Part shown: one piece after another, positions 1 through 5,818 of the stretch
How the letters are laid out: each line of letters begins with the position of its first letter
Position numbering within the stretch: position 1 is the first letter of the stretch
DNA from: Alphaproteobacteria bacterium
Lineage (GTDB): Bacteria > Pseudomonadota > Alphaproteobacteria > Rickettsiales > UBA8987
NCBI GenBank assembly: GCA_003531345.1
Contig: DQGZ01000155.1
Span: 1 to 9,280 of the forward strand
Reading direction: 5' to 3'
DNA length: 9,280 nucleotides
Translations under genes and position numbers: made by a program
The notes under the pieces: generated by a model
Told to the model about the DNA's origin: nothing
Seen by the model: the letters and a program-made list of their open reading frames with translations, nothing else
Databases searched by the model: none

Positions 1-17
1 GTGTGCTCTTCCGATCT
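1..17. other. Illumina adapter remnant at contig end
   Basis: The bases gtgtgctcttccgatct are identical to the 3' end of the standard Illumina read-2 (TruSeq-type) adapter. They sit exactly at the left edge. They happen to be in frame with the cysteine desulfurase fragment that follows, but the residues they would encode (VCSSD) do not fit that family before its SSGSACSSG loop. I read them as untrimmed adapter, not genome. Confidence 0.93.
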
Positions 18-174
18 CTCTTCTGGCTCTGCCTGCTCATCTGGTAAAGTTTCAACTTCGCATGTTCTGCTTGCTATGGGCTATAAAAAAGAAATTGCTG
101 AATGCGCCATCCGCCTGAGTGTTGGGGCAGAGAATGATATTGAAGACATTGAAAGGCTAATCGCTGAGTTATAG
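18..174 (+). CDS. cysteine desulfurase (NifS/IscS-type), C-terminal fragment
   Basis: This is the end of a class V PLP-dependent cysteine desulfurase, which takes sulfur from L-cysteine as an enzyme-bound persulfide for Fe-S cluster and thio-cofactor synthesis. About 51 codons remain, ending at TAG 172-174. The fragment opens on the catalytic-cysteine loop SSGSACSSG, where the Cys is the persulfide-forming residue. It continues with SHVLLAMG and ends with the family tail AIRLSVG...DIEDIERLI. The PLP-binding lysine and most of the fold lie off the left edge. The loop fits the NifS/IscS class (class I) rather than SufS. The gene is cut by the contig end, where adapter replaces the upstream sequence. 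It converges on the SH3 gene, with only 3 bp between the two stop codons. Which paralogue it is cannot be told from this piece. Confidence 0.9.
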
Positions 175-177
175 AAA

Positions 178-663
178 TTACTCAAAAACTTCTTCGGCGT
201 AAACCCCCCATATATTTACCTTGGATATATAACCTTCAAGCCCCATAACCTCTACTTTACAAATCTGGTTACTACATTTTTTTAGGCCTACCATTACACC
301 ATTTTCCATAGTTGCAACTGGAGGCGATGATTCACTCTCCTTCTCTGTGATAATTGAATTATTTATCTGCACTATTGCCGTTCTTTTTCCAGAAAGGACC
401 GCCATATGTACCCACCCCTCGTCTCCCTGTATATCTTTTATTTTTCGCCATTGGTCATACTCATTGGTTATTTCAATTGGCATGTCCTTGCGTACCAGAA
501 CCCATTTTATCGGGTAACGCAAACCTGGACCAGTGCGTACGTTTGTTTCATCTGACTTTAGCGAAGCAAACCTTGGTAATGGCAACCCTGTCTGGCTGCC
601 TACATTCTGTGCATTTGATATATTTGGTAAAAATAAAAAAATAATAACTAACAATATTTTCAT
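178..663 (-). CDS. secreted SH3-domain protein (SH3_4/DUF1058-like)
   Basis: Encodes 161 residues. Residues 1-18 form a signal peptide (MK, a hydrophobic run, then SNA before Q19), so export to the periplasm is expected. Two bacterial SH3-like modules follow. The first (about 33-98) carries the hallmark NVRTGPGLRYPI and ends in GDEGWVH. The second (about 116-161) is shorter, with C130 and C135 flanking a short turn and a GYISKVNIWGVY ending, a pattern typical of the alphaproteobacterial two-SH3 family (COG3807 type). C130/C135 could form a disulfide. Such domains usually bind peptidoglycan or envelope partners, but no enzymatic residues are visible and no specific role is assigned. The ATG lies in an ATGA overlap with the stop of the upstream TPR gene, so translation is probably coupled. 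This is the last gene of the kdsB operon. Confidence 0.8.
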   Translation of the reverse strand: MKILLVIIFLFLPNISNAQNVGSQTGLPLPRFASLKSDETNVRTGPGLRYPIKWVLVRKDMPIEITNEYDQWRKIKDIQGDEGWVHMAVLSGKRTAIVQINNSIITEKESESSPPVATMENGVMVGLKKCSNQICKVEVMGLEGYISKVNIWGVYAEEVFE

Positions 664-2219
664 AACCCCTGCTCTATTTTTTTCTTAAGATAATTAATAG
701 AAAGTTCATTTGAATTTTCATCTTCAAAATTATCTATAGCACGTTGCCATAAGAACCTTGCCTCTCTTTTACGACCTAATTTCCAGTATAAGTCACCCAA
801 ATGGTCATTTATAACTGAATTATACGGGATTGAATTTGCCGCCTGCTCAAGGAAGGGAAGTGATTGTTTATAAAAACCCATTTTATACAACGCCCAGCCA
901 TAACTATCAAGTATGTGAGCTGCACCACCACTTCTTATAACGGCAGCTTCAAGCATTTTCCTTGATTGGGGAATGTTTTTATTACGCACCAGCCAGCTAT
1001 AGGCAAGATAGTTAAGACTTTCTGGATTTTCTGGAAAAATCTGCACTGCCTTCATCAGGTTTTCTTCTGATTTCTGCCAATTACCCAGCTTATCATAAGC
1101 AACCCCTAAGTTAAAATATAACGCCCAATTGTCCCTGCTTAATTTTTTTATAGATTTTTCAGCTTTCAGAAAACTCTTGATAGCAGCTTCAAACTTGTTG
1201 TCTGCAAGCAATATTGTTCCAGATGTATAATCAGCCATATATTGCAGTGATTTCTTTTTTGAAACCTCAGCTAATATTTTTAAAGCCTCATCATTCCTTT
1301 TTAACCTGCTTAATGCTATTGCCATTGATAACTGGGAATCTCTGTAACCTTCTTCATTTTCTTTGACCTGCCCGTAAAGTTTTATTGCTTCCTCAAATTT
1401 ATTTTGGGTTTCCAATATAGTTCCCAAAAGCTTTGTATACCTATAATCTTGGCTAATATATTTAGCTATTCTGACATAAATTGTTGCCTCTTCAAGTTGC
1501 CCACTCTGAAGTGAAAACTGACCTATCTCAGAAAAAGTTTCAGCAATATAAAAAAGAGCTATCTCCTTGGTTGAGGGTTTTTTATTACCCTTTATCTGAA
1601 CCTTCTTATTATTAGCAACATCATTGATAACGGCACGGTTATACGAAAAAACCGCAAGCATATAATCTGCCGTTATACCGTCTATTACCTTGAACGCTTT
1701 CTGGTAGTCTTCATTAACTGCATGCCCCCATGCAAGTATTAATGGAAGAACCACACCATCAAGATGGTTTTTACTGTCATTTTTATCGTCAATCAATGTA
1801 TTGAGTATCTCTGGAACTTTTCTAATATCACCTTCTTTAAACTCACTAAGGGCAGTGATAAGATATGGTACTGGCTTTAAATCTGCCGCCCTGACATTTT
1901 TAACTTTATTTATTTCAATATGTCGTCTTGCCTGCTCAATTGCTTTTTGATAATCACCCTGAAATAGATATAGAGCATAAAGTTTCTCTATTATTTCAAC
2001 ATTATCCTGATCTTTTACTATTGCCTGTTCAAGATTTGCTATCGCCCCTTCATAATCACCAGATTTCTGAGCAACAGAAGCGGCTATATAATTACCAAAA
2101 TTCTGTATTATCTTCCTTTCCCCAACATCAGGAGCGTGAGTATTCTGATATTGCTGGTTAATTAGGTAGCCACAAACCGTAACCAGAATAAGTGTGAGTA
2201 TTATTATTAAAAACCGCAT
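660..2219 (-). CDS. membrane-anchored TPR-repeat protein
   Basis: Encodes 519 residues. Residues 3-20 are hydrophobic and act as a signal anchor or signal peptide; the VTVC there is not a proper lipobox, so a lipoprotein is unlikely. The rest is a helical TPR solenoid. Clear repeats include GDYEGAIANLEQAI (about 54-67), GDYQKAIEQARRHI (about 88-101), the helix pair around EEAIKLYGQVKE, NWALYFNLGVAYDKLG (about 365-380) followed by SEENLMKAVQIFPENPESLNYLAYSW, and a C-terminal INDHLGDLYWKLGRKREA repeat. This matches a roughly 500-600 residue TPR family common in alphaproteobacteria that serves as an envelope scaffold; the exact role is unknown. The start is supported by AGAGG/AAGG motifs just upstream of the ATG on the minus strand. 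It follows the DUF1189-like gene by 7 bp and overlaps the SH3 gene by 4 bp. Confidence 0.82.
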   Translation of the reverse strand: MRFLIIILTLILVTVCGYLINQQYQNTHAPDVGERKIIQNFGNYIAASVAQKSGDYEGAIANLEQAIVKDQDNVEIIEKLYALYLFQGDYQKAIEQARRHIEINKVKNVRAADLKPVPYLITALSEFKEGDIRKVPEILNTLIDDKNDSKNHLDGVVLPLILAWGHAVNEDYQKAFKVIDGITADYMLAVFSYNRAVINDVANNKKVQIKGNKKPSTKEIALFYIAETFSEIGQFSLQSGQLEEATIYVRIAKYISQDYRYTKLLGTILETQNKFEEAIKLYGQVKENEEGYRDSQLSMAIALSRLKRNDEALKILAEVSKKKSLQYMADYTSGTILLADNKFEAAIKSFLKAEKSIKKLSRDNWALYFNLGVAYDKLGNWQKSEENLMKAVQIFPENPESLNYLAYSWLVRNKNIPQSRKMLEAAVIRSGGAAHILDSYGWALYKMGFYKQSLPFLEQAANSIPYNSVINDHLGDLYWKLGRKREARFLWQRAIDNFEDENSNELSINYLKKKIEQGL

Positions 2220-2226
2220 TTGCGCC

Positions 2227-3069
2227 TTACCTCTTAAGAGTTAACTTAAAATTCTCAATAACATAATTAATATATATTATATTAATTATAGCACCAATAA
2301 TAACTGGGTATAAAAATAAATTCTCTATAGAAAAAACTACTCTTACCAGTTCAAACAAGGCAACAGGGGTAATGGTAAAACAGCATATTCTGAATATAGT
2401 CCTGCTTGGAATTGAAATGTTCTTCAGTTTCAAATTAAAAAGCAGGTAAGCGATATTAGAAAATAAAAATACCCAGATTATATATTTAGATGCTGTAATT
2501 AGAAAAACCAAAAATAATATAATAGGGTATGAGAAACTTATAAAGTATGAAAGGTCGTTGAAAAATCTTTTACTGTCAAAGACATAACCATTATCTGACC
2601 TCAAAAAATAAGGCTCAAAAGACTCAAACACTTTCACAGGTGTAAAAATCTGTAGTTCTACATTCTTGTAGTTATATAAGAGTTTTTCTGGCTTTAATAT
2701 TAATGAGTCAGGAAATTTAGAAAAAGATTTCAGCTCATCATTGGGGTCAATTATTATGAAGCTATTATCATTTTGTATGGAGATATCTCTAATCTCATTA
2801 ATATCAAACTCAAATTTTCCATTATTATAACTCAACTCAGGAAACTGACTGTTTATAGCTGCTGAATAAGCCTCTGCGCTGGTGTTTTTAGCATCAAAAT
2901 CAAAAATTTCAGCAATATGTCTTTTTGAATTAAGTGATACAGGAAGGCTAACAACCAATGATACAAGCATAATGTATATTAAACCAGAAGGCTTGCCTTT
3001 AGCTATGATTTCAGCATAGAAATCTTTTGAAAACAAGCTCAGATAGAGCGCATTTAAATAATAAACCAT
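2227..3069 (-). CDS. DUF1189-like multi-pass inner-membrane protein
   Basis: Encodes 280 residues. The N-terminal amphipathic piece SLFSKDFYAEIIAKGK leads into a first membrane helix (about 29-46). A soluble, probably periplasmic domain follows (about 48-170) with a FPELSYNNGKFEF strand and a FIIIDPNDELKSF strand. The C-terminus has about four more hydrophobic helices (about 172-210 as a pair, about 222-245, about 248-270). The order of fYxEl start, membrane helix, 'P-x-L-x-x-x-x-G-K' strand, 'xIIID' strand and membrane bundle is how I recognise the DUF1189 family, from memory and not by a search. The molecular function is unknown. Its ATG overlaps the kdsB stop by one base (TAATG), and the TPR gene follows at 7 bp, so it belongs to the same transcript. 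Loop domain codons are AT-rich like its neighbours. Confidence 0.65.
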   Translation of the reverse strand: MVYYLNALYLSLFSKDFYAEIIAKGKPSGLIYIMLVSLVVSLPVSLNSKRHIAEIFDFDAKNTSAEAYSAAINSQFPELSYNNGKFEFDINEIRDISIQNDNSFIIIDPNDELKSFSKFPDSLILKPEKLLYNYKNVELQIFTPVKVFESFEPYFLRSDNGYVFDSKRFFNDLSYFISFSYPIILFLVFLITASKYIIWVFLFSNIAYLLFNLKLKNISIPSRTIFRICCFTITPVALFELVRVVFSIENLFLYPVIIGAIINIIYINYVIENFKLTLKR

Positions 3070-3806
3070 TATCTTACCAAACCATTTTTGAACATATTAC
3101 GGGCTTTTTCAAGGTCTTCCATGGTATCAACCCCAAGCGGAATAGTATCAACTTTTAAAACCCCTATCTTCATAGCATTCTCTAAGGCTCTTAACTGCTC
3201 TAATTTTTCAGTTTTTTCAAGTAAACTTATAGGCATTGATATAAAATTCTCTAAAGCTGCCCTCCTGTAAATATATATTCCTATATGGTGAAATAGCTCT
3301 TCTGCACCATATGGGACAGTTGCTCTGGTGAAATAAAGGGCCGTTCCAGTATTTGCATTTTTCCAGCTGACCACTGCTTTAACAACATTCGGGCTGGCTT
3401 TTTCCTCTTCTACAATAATTTTTGCAACTGCCGTTACTATATCATAATCAGAATTCTCTATAAATTTCAACAAGTCTGAAATTATCTGCGGGTCAATTGT
3501 TGGCAGATCCCCTTGTAAATTCACTATATATTCAAACTTTCCCTGTATTTTCTGTAATGCTTCAAAGATACGATCAGTGCCAGACTGATGATCAGGATTA
3601 GTCAATATAGCATTAAGACCATTTTTTTCCACTTCAATTGCTATATCAGGATCAGCTGCAGCCACGTAAATATCTGAAATTAATGACTTTTTACCTTGCT
3701 CCACCACCCTTATTATCATTGGCTTACCTTGTATGTCTGCCAGTGGCTTATTAGGCAACCTAGTTGAACCTAAACGGCTTGGAATAAGTATGATGGCTTT
3801 GCCCAT
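3069..3806 (-). CDS. kdsB: 3-deoxy-manno-octulosonate cytidylyltransferase (CMP-Kdo synthetase)
   Basis: Activates Kdo with CTP to CMP-Kdo in the cytoplasm, the committed step for adding Kdo to lipid A, so the cell should make Kdo-containing LPS or a minimal lipid A-Kdo. The 245 residues match the usual length. Visible motifs are IPSRLGSTRLPNKPL (8-22, nucleotide binding), DHQSGTDR (72-79), NLQGDLPTI (96-104, with metal-coordinating Asp100), HIGIYIYR and the C-terminal GVDT-x-EDLE (225-232). All align easily with E. coli KdsB. The frame stays open 36 codons upstream, to 3914, but that extension would overlap rpmE and lacks homology, so I start at the ATG 3806-3804 (MGKAIILIPSR). No clear Shine-Dalgarno sequence precedes this start. 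It is the first gene of the four-gene minus-strand operon; its TAA shares a base with the ATG of the next gene. Confidence 0.96.
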   Translation of the reverse strand: MGKAIILIPSRLGSTRLPNKPLADIQGKPMIIRVVEQGKKSLISDIYVAAADPDIAIEVEKNGLNAILTNPDHQSGTDRIFEALQKIQGKFEYIVNLQGDLPTIDPQIISDLLKFIENSDYDIVTAVAKIIVEEEKASPNVVKAVVSWKNANTGTALYFTRATVPYGAEELFHHIGIYIYRRAALENFISMPISLLEKTEKLEQLRALENAMKIGVLKVDTIPLGVDTMEDLEKARNMFKNGLVR

Positions 3807-3884
3807 TAAAATTAATGCTTGCAATTTACTAATTAAATTATATATCGCATTACCTCTTAGAGGAGTAAAATCAAGGAATAAATT
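3807..3884. promoter_or_regulatory. divergent kdsB / rpmE promoter region
   Basis: This 78-bp spacer separates the divergent starts of kdsB (-) and rpmE (+) and must hold both promoters unless they lie inside genes. For rpmE a plausible pair is TTGCAA (3819-3824) and TATATC (3841-3846), 16 bp apart. On the minus strand a TATAAT hexamer lies at 3842-3837, but no convincing -35 box precedes it. A small inverted repeat, CCTCT-T-AGAGG (3853-3863), sits in the rpmE leader, and the rpmE Shine-Dalgarno sequence AAGGA is at 3873-3877. The promoter boxes are weak guesses in AT-rich DNA; the divergent arrangement itself is certain. Confidence 0.45.
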
Positions 3885-4202
3885 ATGAAAAAAGGAATTC
3901 ACCCAGATTATCACGAGATCACAGTTAAAATGACTGATGGCTCTGAGTTTAAAACTTTTACCACTTGGGGCAAAAAAGGCGATGTGCTTCAGCTTGACAC
4001 CGATATTTTAAATCACAGTGCTTGGACTGGTGGCAAAAACCGTATCAATGAAAAAGCTGGTAATGTTGCCAAATTCAACCAGAGGTTTGCTGGCATCAAC
4101 CTTACAGGCGCTGCAAAAAAAGTGGTTGATAATGCTGGACCAACTGTGGTTAAAGAGAAAAAAGCAGTTGAAAAACCTGCTGATAAGAAAAAGAAGAAAT
4201 AA
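3885..4202 (+). CDS. rpmE: 50S ribosomal protein L31 with Lys-rich C-terminal extension
   Basis: Encodes 105 residues. The N-terminus MKKGIHPDYHEITVKMTDG, the TTWGKKGD segment, HSAWTGG (44-50) and KFNQRFAG (63-70) are the L31 signature in its alphaproteobacterial form. There are no cysteines, so this is the zinc-independent (C-minus) type. L31 sits on the large subunit at the bridge to the small-subunit head. The normal protein is about 70-75 residues; here about 30 extra residues follow (74-105), rich in Ala, Lys and Glu and ending in five lysines, probably disordered and possibly rRNA-binding. The start is supported by AAGGA seven bases upstream of the ATG. It is divergent from kdsB and followed by a strong hairpin terminator. 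Confidence 0.95.
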   Translation: MKKGIHPDYHEITVKMTDGSEFKTFTTWGKKGDVLQLDTDILNHSAWTGGKNRINEKAGNVAKFNQRFAGINLTGAAKKVVDNAGPTVVKEKKAVEKPADKKKKK

Positions 4203-4230
4203 TTTAGATTTTTCATTTATTTTTCATATC

Positions 4231-4258
4231 ATCCCCGCTCATGCGGGGATTTTATTTT
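4231..4258 (+). terminator. rho-independent terminator after rpmE
   Basis: A perfect 8-bp stem ATCCCCGC / GCGGGGAT with loop TCAT (4231-4250) is followed by a T-rich run TTTATTTT (through 4258). It lies 28 bp after the rpmE stop and matches an intrinsic terminator. The same TCATCCCCGC...GCGGGGAT shape is also found as a dispersed intergenic hairpin in many bacteria, so it may be a repeat copy doing terminator duty. An ATG at 4241 inside the hairpin is in frame with rnhA but is not a credible start. Confidence 0.85.
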
Positions 4259-4287
4259 GTACCAATGAAACATGAAATACAAAAACC

Positions 4288-4295
4288 AGAAGGAG
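4288..4295 (+). promoter_or_regulatory. strong Shine-Dalgarno deciding the rnhA start
   Basis: AGAAGGAG, close to the perfect anti-16S complement, ends five bases before a CTG at 4301. No ATG, GTG or TTG lies in the correct window in the rnhA frame. The ATG at 4265 lies upstream of this site and has no Shine-Dalgarno sequence of its own (it is preceded by tttattttgtacca). This site argues that ribosomes begin rnhA at CTG 4301. Confidence 0.6.
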
Positions 4296-4300
4296 CAAAA

Positions 4301-4750
4301 CTGAAAAAAGTCGTGATATATACTGATGGCGCATGTTCTGGCAACCCTGGTATGGGCGGCTGGGGGGCAGTTCTTGACTATAGTGGCAGGAAAAAGGAAA
4401 TATCAGGATTCATGGAAAATACCACTAACAACCAGATGGAATTACTGGCAACCATAAAAGCACTGGAAATACTAAAGGAACATTGTGAAGTAGACATTTT
4501 CACTGACAGTAAATATGTTCAGCACGGAATAACTGTTTGGATAAAGAACTGGATAAAGAATAACTGGAAAACCAGTAATAAAGGGCCTGTAAAAAATGTA
4601 GAGTTATGGCAGCAGCTTCTGACCTTAACCCAAAAGCATAAAGTAAGCTGGCACTGGGTAAAAGGACATAGCGGTGATAAAAATAATGATATTGCCGACA
4701 GGCTGGCAAGTGATGAAATCAAAAAGCATAAGAAAACCCTTGAACAATAA
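4301..4750 (+). CDS. rnhA: ribonuclease HI
   Basis: Cleaves the RNA strand of RNA-DNA hybrids (R-loops, primer remnants). Counting from CTG 4301 the protein has 149 residues. The catalytic set is complete: D9 in YTDGACSGNPG, E47 in NNQMEL, D69 in TDSKY and D133 in NNDIADRLA, with the mobile-loop His123 in KGHSGD. Each is exactly one below the E. coli numbers (D10, E48, D70, H124, D134), so this start gives the normal N-terminus (xKKVVIYTDG). The alternative ATG 4265 would add 12 residues (MKHEIQKPEGAK) without a ribosome site, and the ATG at 4241 lies in the terminator. I prefer CTG, though gene finders would choose 4265. A basic W-rich handle (WIKNWIKNNWK, 80-90) is present. It is probably cotranscribed with ndk (41 bp gap). 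Confidence 0.93.
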   Translation: MKKVVIYTDGACSGNPGMGGWGAVLDYSGRKKEISGFMENTTNNQMELLATIKALEILKEHCEVDIFTDSKYVQHGITVWIKNWIKNNWKTSNKGPVKNVELWQQLLTLTQKHKVSWHWVKGHSGDKNNDIADRLASDEIKKHKKTLEQ

Positions 4751-4791
4751 AAGATTTGGCATATAAGAGCCAAAAATCAAACAATCAACTT

Positions 4792-5214
4792 ATGTCAACT
4801 GAATTAACCCTCTCTATTTTAAAACCTGATGCAACGCGCAGAAATTTAACTGGCAAAATAAATGCCAAGTTCGAAGAATCTGGCCTGAGAATAGTTGCAC
4901 AAAAACGTATGATATTAAGCCGCAGGCAAGCAAGACTTTTCTATAAAATGCACGAGGACAAACCATTCTATGATGAATTAGTTGAGTTTATGGCATCTGA
5001 GCCTATTGTAGTTCAGGTTCTGGAAGGTAAAAATGCAATTTTAAAAAACCGTGAGGTTATGGGCGCAACTGACCCAAGCAAGGCTGCACCTGGAACTGTT
5101 AGAAAAGAATTTGCATTAAGCATTGGCGAAAACTCTGTTCATGGCTCTGACAGCAAAGAAAGTGCTGAACGTGAAATTCGTTTCTTCTTTTCTGATACTG
5201 AAATAGTTGGTTAA
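4792..5214 (+). CDS. ndk: nucleoside diphosphate kinase
   Basis: Moves the gamma phosphate from ATP to other NDPs and dNDPs by way of a phosphohistidine, balancing the triphosphate pools. The ATG start (MSTELTLSILKPDATRRN) gives 140 residues, the usual length. Lys11 in ILKPDA, the RRQARLFYKMHEDKPFYDELVEFMAS-type middle, the MGATDP loop (90-95) and the active-site His117 in NSVHGSDS are all present, so the enzyme should be active. The frame is open to a TTG at 4756, but that extension is not homologous. The start has no obvious Shine-Dalgarno sequence. It lies between rnhA and the folate gene on one strand; its stop is 13 bases before the GTG assigned to the next gene. Confidence 0.97.
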   Translation: MSTELTLSILKPDATRRNLTGKINAKFEESGLRIVAQKRMILSRRQARLFYKMHEDKPFYDELVEFMASEPIVVQVLEGKNAILKNREVMGATDPSKAAPGTVRKEFALSIGENSVHGSDSKESAEREIRFFFSDTEIVG

Positions 5215-5227
5215 TTTTTTTGATTGG

Positions 5228-5818
5228 GTGATTAACACTCCTTCCAAATTAGAACTAAGAAGAAAATACCGTGATTTAACGGCTAAACTGACCCCTTACC
5301 AACGCAAAATAAAAAGCAGGGAAATATGCAGGAGTATTTTTGCTAACTTCAAACTGCCTAAAAATTCTATAATAGCAGGCTACATACCTTTTAAAAATGA
5401 GGTTGATATATCTCTGCTTATGTCATTATATCATGAGTCTGGATACAGGCTATGCCTTCCTGTAATTGAAAATAAAGATTTTCCTTTGGCTTTCTGGGAA
5501 TATGCCCCAGGTATGGAATTAAAAAAAAATAAGCATTATGGTTTTTTTGAACCAAAAATACCTGCGGAAGTTCTACCAGACATGGTAATAACCCCGCTAG
5601 TTGCATTTGATGCTGCATGCAACCGCCTTGGGCAGGGGGCTGGATTTTATGACAGAACCCTGAATCACTTAAGTGGGTTTAAGGATTTTATTGCTATTGC
5701 CCCCGCTTTCTCAATACAACAAACTGCTTATATTAAAGTTGAAAAATTTGATTACACCTTAGATGCAATAATAACTGAAAAAAGAATATTTATTGCTGAG
5801 GAGCGGCTTCTTGGTTAG
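5228..5818 (+). CDS. 5-formyltetrahydrofolate cyclo-ligase (MTHFS)
   Basis: ATP-dependent conversion of 5-formyl-THF to 5,10-methenyl-THF, recovering inhibitory folate for one-carbon metabolism. The family markers are an N-terminal basic helix KLELRRKYR, AGYIPFKNEVDI (about 50-61), YGFFEP (about 104-109, the substrate-region G-x-x-EP), PDMVITPLVAFD and NRLGQGAGFYDR (132-143, the glycine-rich ATP site, with Ala replacing the usual second glycine of GxGG). The start is uncertain because there is no ATG: GTG 5228 gives 196 residues, and TTG 5207 gives 203 and would overlap ndk by 8 bp. Neither has a good Shine-Dalgarno sequence, so coupling to ndk termination is likely. The 3' end overlaps the opposing HEAT gene by 29 bp. 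Equivalent to E. coli YgfA. Confidence 0.92.
   Translation: MINTPSKLELRRKYRDLTAKLTPYQRKIKSREICRSIFANFKLPKNSIIAGYIPFKNEVDISLLMSLYHESGYRLCLPVIENKDFPLAFWEYAPGMELKKNKHYGFFEPKIPAEVLPDMVITPLVAFDAACNRLGQGAGFYDRTLNHLSGFKDFIAIAPAFSIQQTAYIKVEKFDYTLDAIITEKRIFIAEERLLG

Noticed and set aside
660..2219. TPR protein as a lipoprotein
   Set aside because: The cysteine near residue 16 is preceded by VTV, which lacks the small residue required at -1 in a lipobox.
2226..2240. Similarity of the TTACCTCTTA stretch here to 3850-3859 as a shared operator
   Set aside because: The match is about 10 bases in AT-rich DNA; here it is explained by the ribosome site of the TPR gene, and its placement differs.
3807..3914. 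36-codon N-terminal extension of kdsB, overlapping rpmE
   Set aside because: KdsB homology begins at MGKAIILIPSR (3806). The extension is antisense to the conserved start and leader of rpmE.
4013..4216. Minus-strand ORF opposite rpmE
   Set aside because: It is antisense to conserved L31 codons, low in complexity and has no recognisable domain. Similar antisense shadows opposite lysK, rnhA and the TPR gene were dropped for the same reason.
4231..4258. CRISPR repeat-like hairpin (CCCCGC...GCGGGG)
   Set aside because: There is a single copy with no spacers or further repeats and a T-run directly after the stem. It fits a terminator or dispersed hairpin.
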